A stretch of DNA of 35,100 nt. Origin: Planoprotostelium fungivorum. Lineage: Eukaryota; Evosea; Variosea; Cavosteliida; Cavosteliaceae. Positions 9,617 to 21,574 of the stretch are shown one piece after another (position 1 is the first letter of the stretch; the number at the start of each line of letters is the position of its first letter). Where the stretch lies: the NCBI GenBank assembly GCA_003024175.1, contig MDYQ01000265.1:1-35100 (forward strand). Reading direction: 5' to 3'. Both the position numbers and the translations under genes were made by a program. The notes beneath the pieces were generated by a model that was given only the letters and a program-made list of their open reading frames with translations, searched no databases and was not told where the DNA came from.

Positions 9617-10723
9617 TCAAGAGCCTTCTACTGAACCATTCTTCCATTTCAACTCTAAGACATCAAGCAAGGCCATAGTGAAGAAGGATTGGATGATATA
9701 TTGCACGAGCCTGGGTTGCCATCCGTTCCAAAGGACCTGTCTCAATTGAATCATCCTCTACATCATCGTGTCATGCGAAGGCGATCGTGGAGAAGAAAGG
9801 ATCGAAATGGAAGAGATTGAAACGAATTCAAGTACAGAAGAGAGGAAGAATATGAGAGACAAGATGAGAGACAAGGTGAGATGAACACCTTCCATCCGTT
9901 TTGTGATACGAGATATCTCATCGTGCTGATGATACCCCTCTGTACGTAATGTTCTTTCTGGACGGTTGTCTTCACGATGTCGAACGGCATGTTCAACATG
10001 GTGTTGAAGAGACCGACGGGGACACTGCAGATCATGAGAGTCTTGATGCTCAATTCTTTCTCTCCAGATATCTTCCTAGCGAATTTCTTCGTCTGCCATC
10101 GTCAACGATGATGTGATGTCTAACGTCACCTGATGATCTGCAAATAAGAAGGAAACCCAACTAACGAGACCCCTCGTATAGACGGCTCCCAGACCTCTAA
10201 AGAGCTCTACACGGAGTGATCTCTTGTCTCCACCTGCGCCCTCCATGAATGATCGAAGACCATGCTTGAGTTGATTCGACGTCATCAGAAAGACTTTCAG
10301 ACGTTCGAGTGGACAGACAAAGAATGATTCTAGAGAGGCGATGGCAATACCAGTCAATATTCTCTCTGTAGTTCCTCCCGCAGCATATGGTGCTGGAACG
10401 ATTTTGGAGAAGAGCGATGGAAATGACAACATCATCGGCCAACGGTACGCTTGCTGTGTCACGTTAGCTTTCATCTTAAGACATTCAATCATTACCTTGC
10501 CAGCGATCCGAAGACTGTTTGGAATGGCACCCGAGTAGAAGCCGACCAAACCTTTGGCTTGATAGATCTCGTTCGCCGCCACTCTTGGTGAACGGAGGTG
10601 GGGAAATGCTTGCATGTATGTCTTCACACAATCGAATGGATGTTCGATGGGGAGGGCCACCAGACCACGTGACGCACCCAAAATGGATGCTTCGATGTAT
10701 CTTCTGAATGTCCCCTCCGGCAT
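9617..10723 (-). CDS. Mitochondrial carrier family transporter
   Basis: Four exons are read on the minus strand: 10723-10496, 10453-10130, 10092-9889 and 9736-9617, giving 291 residues, close to the usual 300. The family's threefold signature P-x-D/E-x-x-K/R appears three times at regular spacing: PFDCVK at residues 29-34, PLERLK at 124-129 and PFDIVK at 220-225. Each follows a hydrophobic odd-numbered helix. Such proteins are six-helix exchangers of the inner mitochondrial membrane. PFDIVKTTVQ and the two PFD motifs recall the amino-acid/keto-acid carriers, but the substrate cannot be assigned. The start at 10723 is chosen because the family begins shortly before the first helix. The open frame continues upstream, but only across the ankyrin gene's 5' end. 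The gene is head-to-head with the ankyrin gene (66 bases apart) and tail-to-tail with NIT2. Confidence 0.9.
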
Positions 10724-10789
10724 GTTAATGATCCACTGATGTGATGTGATGTGATATGTCAGATCGTTCTGTGACACACAACAAAAAAG
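10724..10789. promoter_or_regulatory. 66-bp bidirectional promoter region
   Basis: This is the whole space between the start codons of the carrier (minus) and ankyrin (plus) genes. It contains a run of TGATG/TGTGATG units (10738-10757) and ends in an A-rich stretch just before the ankyrin ATG. A shared core promoter is inferred from the small gap. Confidence 0.45.
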
Positions 10790-12169
10790 ATGACGGAGAA
10801 CGAGGGCGATGTAACGAAAAACAAGACGATTCATAGTGCAGCGAAGAGTGGCCACATCTCTATTGTTCAGAAATTCATCGAGAATGGAGCTGACGTCAAC
10901 GCAATCGATGACAATGGGTGAATCACCTCGTGAGACATCTCTGACCATTGCGTTAGACACTCTCCTCTTATTCTAGCCGCTGCGTCAGACCGCGATGAAG
11001 CCGTGCAGCTGCTGTTGAAATGTGGAGCTGACGTCAATCTCGTGACGAATGGACAGACGGCTCTATTGGCTGCTTCTGCTCTCGGTTCCGATCGTTCAGT
11101 GCAGGTGAGATCTTCGATCCATCATTCTCATTGTGAATCGGTCACAGAGGCTGCTGGCCGGGGGAGCTGACGTTCACTTCTGTGATCCGAGTAAAGAGAC
11201 ACCACTCTTGTCTGCATGCAGGGGGGACCATTCCATCATCGTCAAACTACTGTCCTCTTATGGCTCCAATTACGACGCGAGAGACGCGGAAGGCTGCACC
11301 CCACTGATCATCTGTGCCAAGATGGAACACATTGCATCTGCACGAATACTTCTCAAATTCAATTTGGACATCGAGGCCAGAGATGACACTCATCTCACAG
11401 CCATCTTACACGCATGCCATCACGATGACACCGAGGTTCTTAGACTCTCTCCCATCTTCTCTCATGCATCATCCAGATGGTCCACCTGCTACTCTCTCAC
11501 AAAGCCAACCCAGAAGCGAGAGACCGAGACGGAAATACTTGTCTGCTCATCGCTTGTAAAGAGAAGAGGAGAGACATTGTGAAACTGCTGGTTGCCCATG
11601 GAGCTCATGTAGAGCCGGCCGACGAGGAGGGCAGGACTCCTCTCATCTTCTCGTGCATCCACGGAGAAGACGAAATCACAGAATTACTCCTCTTTGAAGG
11701 TTCGGACACAGATCATCGCGATACATCTCGAAGATGTGCCCTGCAACATGCGGTAGAGAACGACAGGGTCTCTTCTGTTTGTGTGCTGCTACAATATGGA
11801 GCGAGCCCTCATGTGTTTGGACCGAAGGCGAGGACGCCACTGTTCGAAGCCGTGAAGAGAAAGAACATGAAGATCACGATGATGTTGATCGAAGATGGAG
11901 CCGATGTGTTTGCAAGGGATGAAGAAGGAAAGACCATCTTATTTGAGGCTTGTGAGAGTGGAGACCTCTTTATGGTGGAGACGATCTGGAGGAAGATGGC
12001 AGCAGCGGGTGATGCGGAATCACATGAGACGATCGATCGGTATGGAAAGACACCCTTGGATTACGTTAGGGAGAATCTAAGAGAAGAGGTAAGTCATCCT
12101 TCACGTCTAAACATATTGAGTTGGTGTCAGATCAATGCGAGGATATCACAATGGAAAGAGGAAACGTGA
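10790..12169 (+). CDS. Ankyrin-repeat protein
   Basis: Five exons (10790-10917, 10957-11104, 11148-11435, 11477-12088, 12131-12169) join to 404 residues made almost wholly of ankyrin repeats. About eleven units can be counted by the pattern G.TPL..A......IV..LL..GA....D: for example NKTIHSAAKSGHISIVQKFIENGADVNA, TPLLSACRGDHSIIVKLL, TPLIICAKMEHIASARILL, CLLIACKEKRRDIVKLLVAHGAHV and TPLFEAVKRKNMKITMMLIEDGADV. There is no signal peptide, membrane segment or catalytic domain. It is likely a cytosolic or nuclear binding scaffold; the partner is unknown. Introns are 38-43 nt and split repeats at different phases. It starts 66 bases from the divergent carrier gene. Confidence 0.92.
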
Positions 12170-12395
12170 TAAACCCATGTCATGCAGTGATTGATGATGG
12201 TGATGATCAGACGAGATCAAATCGTTGCTCTGCATCACTGAACTTGCCGAAAACGAACGTATGATCACCATGCATGAGTGACATAGAGAGGAGCTCACCT
12301 GCCGGTAACGTTCATGTGGTGACATTTACAATTCTGATTTTATTCCCGTGCAGACGCGATTTACCGCAACACACAGAGCATAATCATCCAACATC

Positions 12396-13540
12396 ATGCG
12401 TGAACAAGTAGGTGTGTCTACGAGCATCGCACGCGATCCTTCTTTCATCAACAACCACTTCATCTCTGACTTCGCGAAATTCGGCTGGGTGAGTTGTGTA
12501 TCACATACCACTCTAATGTCCGACAGAATCCATTGGATAGCGATGCAGAGACATATGCAGACGTAGGGAAGTTTCTCGTAATACACAAAGAAGATGCCAA
12601 AGATCCATGCGGTTGTGTTGTCGTCTTCCCATATGAGACCAACAACTTTCTCGGCTACTTTTACATGAAGGAAGAATGGAGAGGGAAGGGCCTGGGATCG
12701 AAGTTATTGTCAGAGGCATTAGAGCTTGTCGATGGACCCATCGGTTGTGACCCATTACATCATCTCATTCTGACAGAGATACAGCCTTAGATAGCGTAGA
12801 AGAACACGTAGAAACGTATGCTAGAAGAGGGTTCCATCCGATCGGGAGTGTATTATCGATGGAGACGTCCTCATTTCACGTTCCCAACGTGCCCGTGTCT
12901 CTGTTACCCGAAGAAGTCTTGGTTGACCTTGCAGAGGTGTCTTCATTCTTCGATTTCATGATCTAAACAATGCAAGCACAGGTGTCGATCGATGATGTGA
13001 TTCGATTGGAACATGAATACACGGGAGTGAAGAGAACACCCTTCTGGAAGCATCCGAAACTCTTAGAAGGAAGCAAAGGTGTAGCCATCCTCCACAATGG
13101 ATCGCTGCGGGCTTACATCATCTGCAAACCTTCATCAGACGGCTGCAAGATATCTCCACTGTATGCGAGTGAAGTTCGACAGGCTCGGCTTCTTCTCAAT
13201 CATGTGAGATGTCTTTCATCACATCATCAACGCCATCATCCAAAACTTCTCGTGCTTTCACGTATCCATTCTATTCATCGGCTCATACCATAGAACGACT
13301 GCACCATCTTCCATCATCTGATCCAACAATCAGTTGTCCGATGTCATCTCAACCTATCCAACCACTCAATTAGACTGCTGGGGCAACAACGAAGAAGCAG
13401 AGAGATTGTTTATCGAATATGGTATGGAGAGGACTTACACCTTTACTCGCATGTGGAAAGGAGGGATTCCATTGGAACAACACAAAGGTGGCTCCTCTGA
13501 GAGGACCGCCTTCTGTTGGAACGATGCAGCGACGGGATAA
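12396..13540 (+). CDS. Two-domain GNAT acetyltransferase
   Basis: Five exons (12396-12488, 12527-12743, 12785-12936, 12982-13203, 13334-13540) join to 296 residues. The first half is a GNAT fold with the acetyl-CoA loop in EEWRGKGLGSKLLSEAL (R-G-x-G-x-G/S-x-L) after GYFYMKEEWRG. A segment LDSVEEHVETYARRGFHP follows, typical of GNATs in which a variable tail follows strand 5. The second half (VSIDDVIRLEHEYTGVKRTPFW ... LDCWGNNEEAERLFIEYGMERTYTFTRMWKGG) matches the C-terminal acetyltransferase-like domain found in the YitH/DUF1248 family. The acceptor substrate is unknown. The intron at 12937-12981 removes an in-frame stop and ATG that would otherwise suggest two genes. The last exon is read without a further intron, giving a family-like ending. 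Confidence 0.8.
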
Positions 13541-13806
13541 AGACATTCGTCGTTCGATCATCATGTTCTCGATGGCGGATGTTTCTTCCAGATGTGACGT
13601 CTAGCCTTCAACTTCACTCACGATCACATCATGTGGGTGACGTGTCATCGGTGGCGCAGCTGATAGAACTCCTGCGTCCTCACCTTCACCTCGAAAGAGA
13701 AGCCATCGCCCACACTCACTTTGGAATTTTCCGAATTCTAAGAACAGCCATCCTTTCGTTCGTCCAGCCGACACAACCCGATTCGAGTGTCAGCAGCTCG
13801 GTCACC

Positions 13807-15347
13807 ATGAACAAGTTTTCAAAGACATTGAAGGAGAAGAGCTCCGCTTTTGCGAGCAATGTGAAATCAGGTGCCAGCATTGCCGCGTCAGGGATCAAAT
13901 CGGGGGCTAGCACGGCAGCTTCAGGCATCAAGTCAGGAGCTACCAACTTGAAATCGAAGATCAAAGATAAGACGGTGAGAGATCGCGATGGAAAATGGGC
14001 CATCCATCTGTGGACGTCCTACTCATTTTGCGACTAGTCGAGAGAGAACTCCCCCGATACACCCAGAAGAGAAGAGACTACGAGTGTACCCAGCACCACT
14101 TCCTCCTCTACCAGCGTCGCTCAAAGAACTTCGAGTGATCCATCGCTTGCAATGTCCATTAGGTATTGACTCTCCACAGCGCCTTCCTTAGACAATGTCG
14201 TCCCACAGCCCATCATTCCGACGAAGGGTGAGCGATAATGTTGACATCACCACCGCTCACATCCGATCAGGAATCATGGCTTACGATCTCAGTGGAGATC
14301 CTAACAAAGTATTGGACTTGTCCAATGAGAATTACACCGAGTTCCCATCTGAAGTGATTGACGTTCTATCCTCTCCTCCATCTCCGTCATTTCACCTGCA
14401 CCTCTGACGATGAGACAGTTTAGAGAGAACCACAACCTCCACAAGACATGTAAGAGGATCAACATCAGCAACAATTACATCCCCACCTTCCCCAGAGAGT
14501 TCTTCATCGTACGTCGACCTCATCATCTGCCATCTAACAGACTCGCAGTTGTTTGAAAATCTCATCGTCCTCAACATCTCACACAACAAGATGATCAAAC
14601 TGCCCGATGGCATCAGTCGTATGACTACTCTCATCGAGCTGAATCTGAGCCACAACAACATCGATGAGCTCCCGACAAAGTTTGGACAACTACAGTGTGT
14701 CATCGCGATCCTCGAAATGAATCGAATTGAATCTCTTCCAGGAATTTGAGACGATTGGACTTGTCATGGAACAGAGTGCAGGAGTTTCCTCCTCAATTTT
14801 CAGAACTGGTTCAGTTGAGAGAGTTGAGCGTGTCAGGTGATGCATCACGACATGATCGTCTCCCATGATGGCGTCCTCGATTCGTCTCTTTTTATTTCGA
14901 TTTATTTCGTCACGCAATGATGTGCATCGCGACACGATCACCTCATGCATCTCGATTTGATAGACATTCGAATCGATGTGAAGACACGTCTGAACGGCTC
15001 AGGGAACGTTTTCAAGAAGTCTATTTTTCCCGAAGCCATCACTCGTCTCGTCAATTTGGAAACGTTAGAGATGAACAACTGTGCTTTGGAGGAAATACCG
15101 AATGGAATCGGCTACCTGGAGAATCTCGTATCGTTTGATGTCAGCTCGAACCAATTGACCACGCTGCCTGTGGAGGTGATCGTTGTTCATTATCATCATC
15201 ACATCGATCGTCGAGATGACATCGTTCAAGACATGATCGTCATCGATCATGGAAACTGATCGCGATCATCAGATCGGTCTGGTGATCAATCTCTCTGATC
15301 TCAATCTCGCCGACAACAACATCACCTCCCTCCCAGACTCCATGTGA
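13807..15347 (+). CDS. Leucine-rich-repeat protein with low-complexity N-terminus
   Basis: Eight exons (13807-13974, 14038-14162, 14209-14362, 14419-14508, 14549-14694, 14742-14836, 15003-15175, 15273-15347) join to 341 residues. The N-terminal part is repetitive (SGASIAASGIKSGASTAASG, then a Ser/Thr-rich stretch). From about residue 120 it is a run of LRRs of the LxxLxLSxNxLxxLP type: VLNISHNKMIKLPDGI, ELNLSHNNIDELPTKF, RLDLSWNRVQEFPPQF, TLEMNNCALEEIPNGI, SFDVSSNQLTTLPVE and DLNLADNNITSLPDSM. This short, Pro-marked repeat class resembles Ras-suppressor/SHOC2-like cytosolic LRR proteins, which act as protein-binding scaffolds. No signal peptide or kinase domain is seen. It ends abruptly after the last repeat without a capping motif. 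Confidence 0.88.
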
Positions 15348-15436
15348 TGCATCTCTACCTCACCCCGTCAACTTTTTTCCAATTTTCATCCGAATTTCAT
15401 CGAAATTTCTGAACGTCGACCAGCTCTCAGTGCACC

Positions 15437-16450
15437 ATGCTGTTTGACCCTTCCGGAAGAATCGATTTATCCGGCTCCACCCTGACCGACGCAGAATGCG
15501 CCACCGCCCTATCTGCGAATGCGAAAGATCTGCTCCGCCTGTACCAAGGCCGTTACACTGCGAGTGAGCTCGGGTTCGATCCCCCACCCTCGGACTCACT
15601 TTTTTTTCACAGGAGGCGGGAAGATGACACAGCTGCCGGATCCAAACGCAAAGGTGGTTCCTCTATTCGAGCCCGTGAAGCCTGTCTTTGAAGTGCCATC
15701 GGAAGAGAAAGTATCACAGCCGAAGGCCAACCATCATGATGCAGACATGCAGAAGAAGGTGATCGCGATGATGATGGCGATGATGATCGTGACGACGAGT
15801 AAGGTCATCACGTTGGCAGAATGGACGGTGACCAATGTGGACGAAGCGAAGGCCATACTGGTCAATCATAAGAGGGAGCTGAACAACCCTTACCTCCCAG
15901 TGGATCAGATCCTCGAACTTCACGACAGCATCACTGCGGCATTTCAAGTGAGATACATCACATCATCTGAAAAGAGAAATTTGCATCACAAAACGAGAGA
16001 AAAGAGATTTGAATCACAAAGCGAAAGAAAAGAAATTTGCATCACAAAGCGAAAGAAAAGAAATTTGCATCACAAAGCGAAAGAAAAGAAATTTGCATCA
16101 CAAAGCGAAAGAAAAGAAATTTGCATCACAAAACGAGAGAAAAGAAATTCGCATCACAAATGGAACTGAAGAGATAAATTATAATCCTATGAGAGAATAA
16201 ATGAGGACAGGAACTGGCATCGAAGAGGGATCAACTGCCTCGCAGTCGAGAGCCAGAGACAGTACAATTAGACGACAGCATGACAGAAGTGGAGAAGAAG
16301 AGGAAGATCACGGAGAATCACATCTACAACACGAACATCATCCTCCACTCCATTGGAAGACACGCAGCCACCTTGGATCAAGCTTCTCAATTGGAGGACG
16401 TGTTGGTGTTGGTCAAGACGGTCAGAGCTGTGCGTCAGCATATCAAATAG
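15437..16450 (+). CDS. Hypothetical protein with helical, charged C-terminal half
   Basis: Four exons (15437-15563, 15613-15758, 15804-15947, 16211-16450) join to 218 residues. The N-terminal half is Pro-rich (LPDPNAKVVPLFEPVKPVFEVP). The C-terminal half is charged and probably helical or coiled-coil (ILELHDSITAAFQELASKR, MTEVEKKRKITENHIYN, SQLEDVLVLVKTVRAVRQHIK). I do not recognise the family. A small subunit of a larger nuclear or cytoskeletal complex would fit the shape, but nothing specific supports that. The 45-nt second intron is a multiple of three with no stop, so it could be retained. The third intron (15948-16210) carries a minisatellite. It converges on the GH13 gene with 91 bases between the stops. 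Confidence 0.6.
15972..16163 (+). repeat. 28-bp minisatellite inside an intron
   Basis: About seven tandem copies of a 28-base unit containing GAAATTTGCATCAC followed by AAAGCGAAAGAAAA, with scattered substitutions (GAAATTCGC, AAACGAGAG). It lies wholly inside the 263-nt third intron of the gene at 15437. It makes this one of the longest introns in the window. Confidence 0.85.
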
Positions 16451-16534
16451 AAAGTGTAATCTGTATCGAGTGTTTATATTCCAAACGTTTTGTATGATTG
16501 ATCGACGTAGAGCGATATAAGCCAGATTAATGTT

Positions 16535-16540
16535 TTTATT
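16535..16540 (-). terminator. AATAAA one base after the GH13 stop
   Basis: On the minus strand the TGA stop is followed by one base and then AATAAA, repeating the pattern seen after DAHP synthase and NIT2. Function as a poly(A) signal is inferred. Confidence 0.4.
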
Positions 16541-16541
16541 T

Positions 16542-18784
<2,243 letters not shown>

Positions 18785-19062
18785 TCACAGAGGCACCACG
18801 ATTTCGCGTAATCGAAATTTTCGTTCGAATTTCATCGCTCAGCCGGGGTATTGATCGATCATACGTACTGATGCTAGAAGTCGGAGGTGTTACCCTCATC
18901 ATCCATCGACGCACAAATATCCGACGCATTCGCATCCGCCTGTGATGGACGATGATCAACCCGATGAGACGAACAATCGTCGACGATGCGTTTCGTCTTT
19001 CATTTCGCACGTTCGGTTGCGATGTCAGGAGGTGCCGAGGAATGCAGGAGAAGAAGGTACAC

Positions 19063-19653
19063 CTACAAGTCCTTCTCCAGCAGCAGCATGTTGAACTTGA
19101 CTTTCGGCAGGCTGTACCCTCCTATCGGCTCGTCTGGAAAGCTACCGACACCTGTTCAGCTCGATGTCACGTTTCAATTTTTCCATCACGATCGTCCATT
19201 CACCCGTTTGATGATATCCTAATTTTCCGTAGAAGGACTGCAGACTGGTTCTACATTCGATGATGTCGATCTCCATCTTGTTCATGCCGGCAGCTCTCGC
19301 AGTATCTTCTGCTGCCGTCACCAATAGACGACTGTATCCTTTCTTCTATGGAGAATGAGGTGAGATGAGATTACGGGTGCAGGGTGCGATACCTGTTGGG
19401 ACAGAGCGACAGATAGCATTCCAAAATGGGCGACTTTAGACGTATGATCGATGGACAACAGGATGGAGCCTGATGGCTTCCCGTCGATTTCGAGGACTAG
19501 AATTTGATTATTCTCCTGACTCGTCAGTTTGGATAGGTCGGATAGATTGGTCCTCGTTCCATCGAAAAGATGTGACTCATCGATGAGGTAACTGGAATTG
19601 ATGATGTCCACGAGGAGTGGAAGATCACTGGCAGTGCACTTGCGAATGGACAT
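19063..19653 (-). CDS. GNAT-family N-acetyltransferase
   Basis: Three exons on the minus strand (19653-19393, 19345-19204, 19151-19063) join to 163 residues, the length of a single GNAT domain. The N-terminus IRKCTASDLPLLVDIINSSY is a standard GNAT beginning. GSILLSIDHTSKVAHFGMLSVALSQQKKGYSRLL covers strand 4 and the CoA loop (Q-x-K-G-x-S, a variant of R-x-x-G-x-G/A). EDTARAAGMNKMEIDIIECRTSLQSFYGKLGYHQTG covers strands 5-6. The last intron (19152-19203) restores the usual tail FPDEPIGGYSLPKVKF.MLLLEKDL. Without it the frame ends early in a non-family sequence. The substrate is unknown. It is head-to-head with the C2 gene. Confidence 0.85.
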
Positions 19654-19734
19654 GATGTCGATGTGATGTCGATGTGATGTTACGTATCAATTACAACGTG
19701 CTGATCTGATACGGTATCTCATTCCAATAGAAGC
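19654..19734. promoter_or_regulatory. 81-bp bidirectional promoter region
   Basis: This is the whole space between the start codons of the GNAT (minus) and C2 (plus) genes. It begins with tandem GATGTCGATGT/GATGTGATGTT units (19656-19681), similar to the run in the 10724-10789 promoter. Promoter function is inferred from position. Confidence 0.4.
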
Positions 19735-20305
19735 ATGACAGGTATCCCTCTGACTGACTGTTCGCGTTGAGATTTTGAACAGGAGAGAAACGAAGGGTCA
19801 GGATTGAAATCACCGATGGTGTGGTCTACAAGGCCACCGATGATGATGGAAAGTCTTCAGACCCATACGTCCAGATAGGTTGGTTTCATCTTTTTCATAC
19901 TCTTGAACGAACGGCCTACAGGAGAGTGTGACGATGGAAAATGGGGAAAGAAATTACTCGAGACTCCGGTTCAGAAGAAGACACTCCAACCCAAGTGGAA
20001 TTACACAGGAGTAATACCATACGATTTGGACACCTGCTTCGTATTGATGTGATACAGGAGACGATCATCAAGATGAAGCAGGATATCATCATCAGGATGT
20101 ACGACCAAGACACCTTCTTCGACGATTACGTCGGACAATATATCACTTATTACAATGGCACCACCAACTCGATGGAGTTGAAGTGATTTCATCCCGTGAT
20201 TGTTGGCATGCTGAATCTTCCAGGCTGTCTCAGAACGGCGAAGCCATTCCAAAGATGGTCAACGCTACGGTCAATATAAAGTTTACCGATCTCGGATCTG
20301 CATGA
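19735..20305 (+). CDS. Single C2-domain protein
   Basis: Five exons (19735-19741, 19783-19878, 19922-20010, 20058-20182, 20224-20305) join to 132 residues, about one C2 domain. The order is RVRIEITDGVVYKATDDDGKSSDPYVQI, KKTLQPKWNY, DIIIRMYDQDTFFDDYVGQY and a final beta strand VNIKFTDL. The Asp residues of the calcium-binding loops are largely present: SSDPY in loop 1, and YDQDTFFDD in loop 3. It may therefore bind calcium and acidic phospholipids. The first coding exon is only 7 nt (ATGACAG), which makes the start less sure than the domain. A free-standing C2 protein of this size is common in protists and plants. It converges on the MAPEG gene with 150 bases between the stops. Confidence 0.82.
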
Positions 20306-20455
20306 GCAGACCAACACTCTCTTCTTCTCAGTCATTACGTTCGATCACCTCCGATGATCCTTCTCTCGTTGCAGTGTCGATCAGAGTCCATCGATATATC
20401 TGCCAAAACAGTGCGTTGAACGACAGACACAGACGTAATTGTGATGTTTATCATC

Positions 20456-20902
20456 TTAGTTGGTTTTAATGAGGACCCAAGCTGCCTTCGCTGTGATGCT
20501 CGCAAGCACGATGGAGCTGGCCACGAAAGCGGGGAATCGCAGGTGCAAGTTGTTTGTCGAAACATGCACCACGCTGTGGAAGAGCCTCAATCCCACGTAG
20601 CTCCAGGCCAAGCCCACAGTCGTCTTGTCCTTGACGTCCATCATGCTCAACGCGAGCATCGCGGCATAGAATTGAGTCGGCTGTTCGAGGAGGTGGTTGT
20701 AGTTGTCTGCCGCCCATTGTACGAAGGGAGGCAGTTTCTCTTCGAGTTGTTCCTTTGCTGTGGCTGGATCATCGAGAGTGACACCGTATTGGCTGATTGC
20801 GGGAATCCTGCGTTTGTAGAGCAGGGCTTCCATGATGAAAGTCCAAGAGCTCAGGCAGATGAGAGGACCGAGGAGTGGCTTGTCAGTGATGAGAGGTGGC
20901 AT
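20456..20902 (-). CDS. MAPEG-family membrane protein
   Basis: A single-exon frame of 148 residues with four hydrophobic segments, the size of microsomal glutathione transferases and related MAPEG proteins. Diagnostic parts are ADNYNHLLEQPTQFYAAMLAL, matching the 'N..E..p.f' helix 2 region, then WSYVGLRLFHSVVHVSTNNLHLRFPAFVAS, matching 'Y...R..H......n....R...f'. Family members sit in the endoplasmic reticulum or other internal membranes and conjugate or isomerise lipophilic substrates with glutathione. This one is closer to the divergent bacterial/protist branch, so a specific reaction is not assigned. It is intronless, unusual for this window. An additional upstream exon is not excluded. Confidence 0.8.
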   Translation of the reverse strand: MPPLITDKPLLGPLICLSSWTFIMEALLYKRRIPAISQYGVTLDDPATAKEQLEEKLPPFVQWAADNYNHLLEQPTQFYAAMLALSMMDVKDKTTVGLAWSYVGLRLFHSVVHVSTNNLHLRFPAFVASSIVLASITAKAAWVLIKTN

Positions 20903-21574
20903 GACGGACGATAGCTGAATGATTGTTGAGAGAGCTGGGGTGATTTGATCGAATCGAAAGAATGTGATGTGATGGGCTGATCGTATGTGACGATTCTTCG
21001 AACAGAAAGTATCCCGATTCCGTACTGTTTCGGTACTTCAAAATCAATGCCTGCCAGTTGAGGGGGTCCATTGGACCAAATGAAAACACAGTCATTTGAA
21101 ACAGACAGTGAATATGAGACTCTCAACCGATATCAGTTGAATTGTAGGAGACGATATTGTCAGAAGGTGAGGGCTATTAGCCATCGTTGTCTGACTGCAA
21201 TCGCATGATACCTAAACAACAGTTAAGATGATCCAAATCATGGTTCGATCGGGAGATTTGGGTCCGTCGGATGCAAATGGATAGCGAAAGCTGAAACAGG
21301 TTCTATCGATCTCGAAAGGAAGATGGCTGGCACGGATAGAGTGATGAAGAAGCGAGCCGAAGCAGCTGAGCCTCACCGATGGAATCTAGACAATCTCACC
21401 AACCACCTTTGTGGCACTGATCGATAGATCTACGACACGTTCATAGTAACTGGTCTCTCCTGTGACCTCAACTCTGCCCTTTTTGAGAATTTCACTCTAA
21501 AACCTATCAACGCGTGTCACCCAAGTCAGACCGGCTGAACTCGTACATCCCCGTCCACGAGACCGACGCTGACC
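20903..21574. other. 672-bp intergenic region between divergent genes
   Basis: This lies between the MAPEG start (minus) and the STRA6-like start (plus). It has TGTGATGTGATGGG near 20964-20977, like the repeats in the two short bidirectional promoters. A 34-codon frame at 21323-21427 (MAGTDRVMKKRAEAAEPHR...) has no support and may be chance. No RNA gene is recognised. Confidence 0.35.

Noticed and set aside
10724-10960. N-terminal extension of the mitochondrial carrier from the upstream open frame
   Set aside because: The extension is antisense to the ankyrin gene's first exon and has no carrier or targeting features. The family begins near residue 1 of the 10723 start.
12964-12981. Two separate acetyltransferase genes split by a stop at 12964-12966
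   Set aside because: A 45-nt GT-AG intron (12937-12981) removes the stop and joins two halves that are fused in the known family.
13541-13806. Extra terminal exons for the two-domain acetyltransferase
   Set aside because: Alternative splices give short unrelated tails. Reading straight to the TAA at 13538-13540 gives the usual length and ending.
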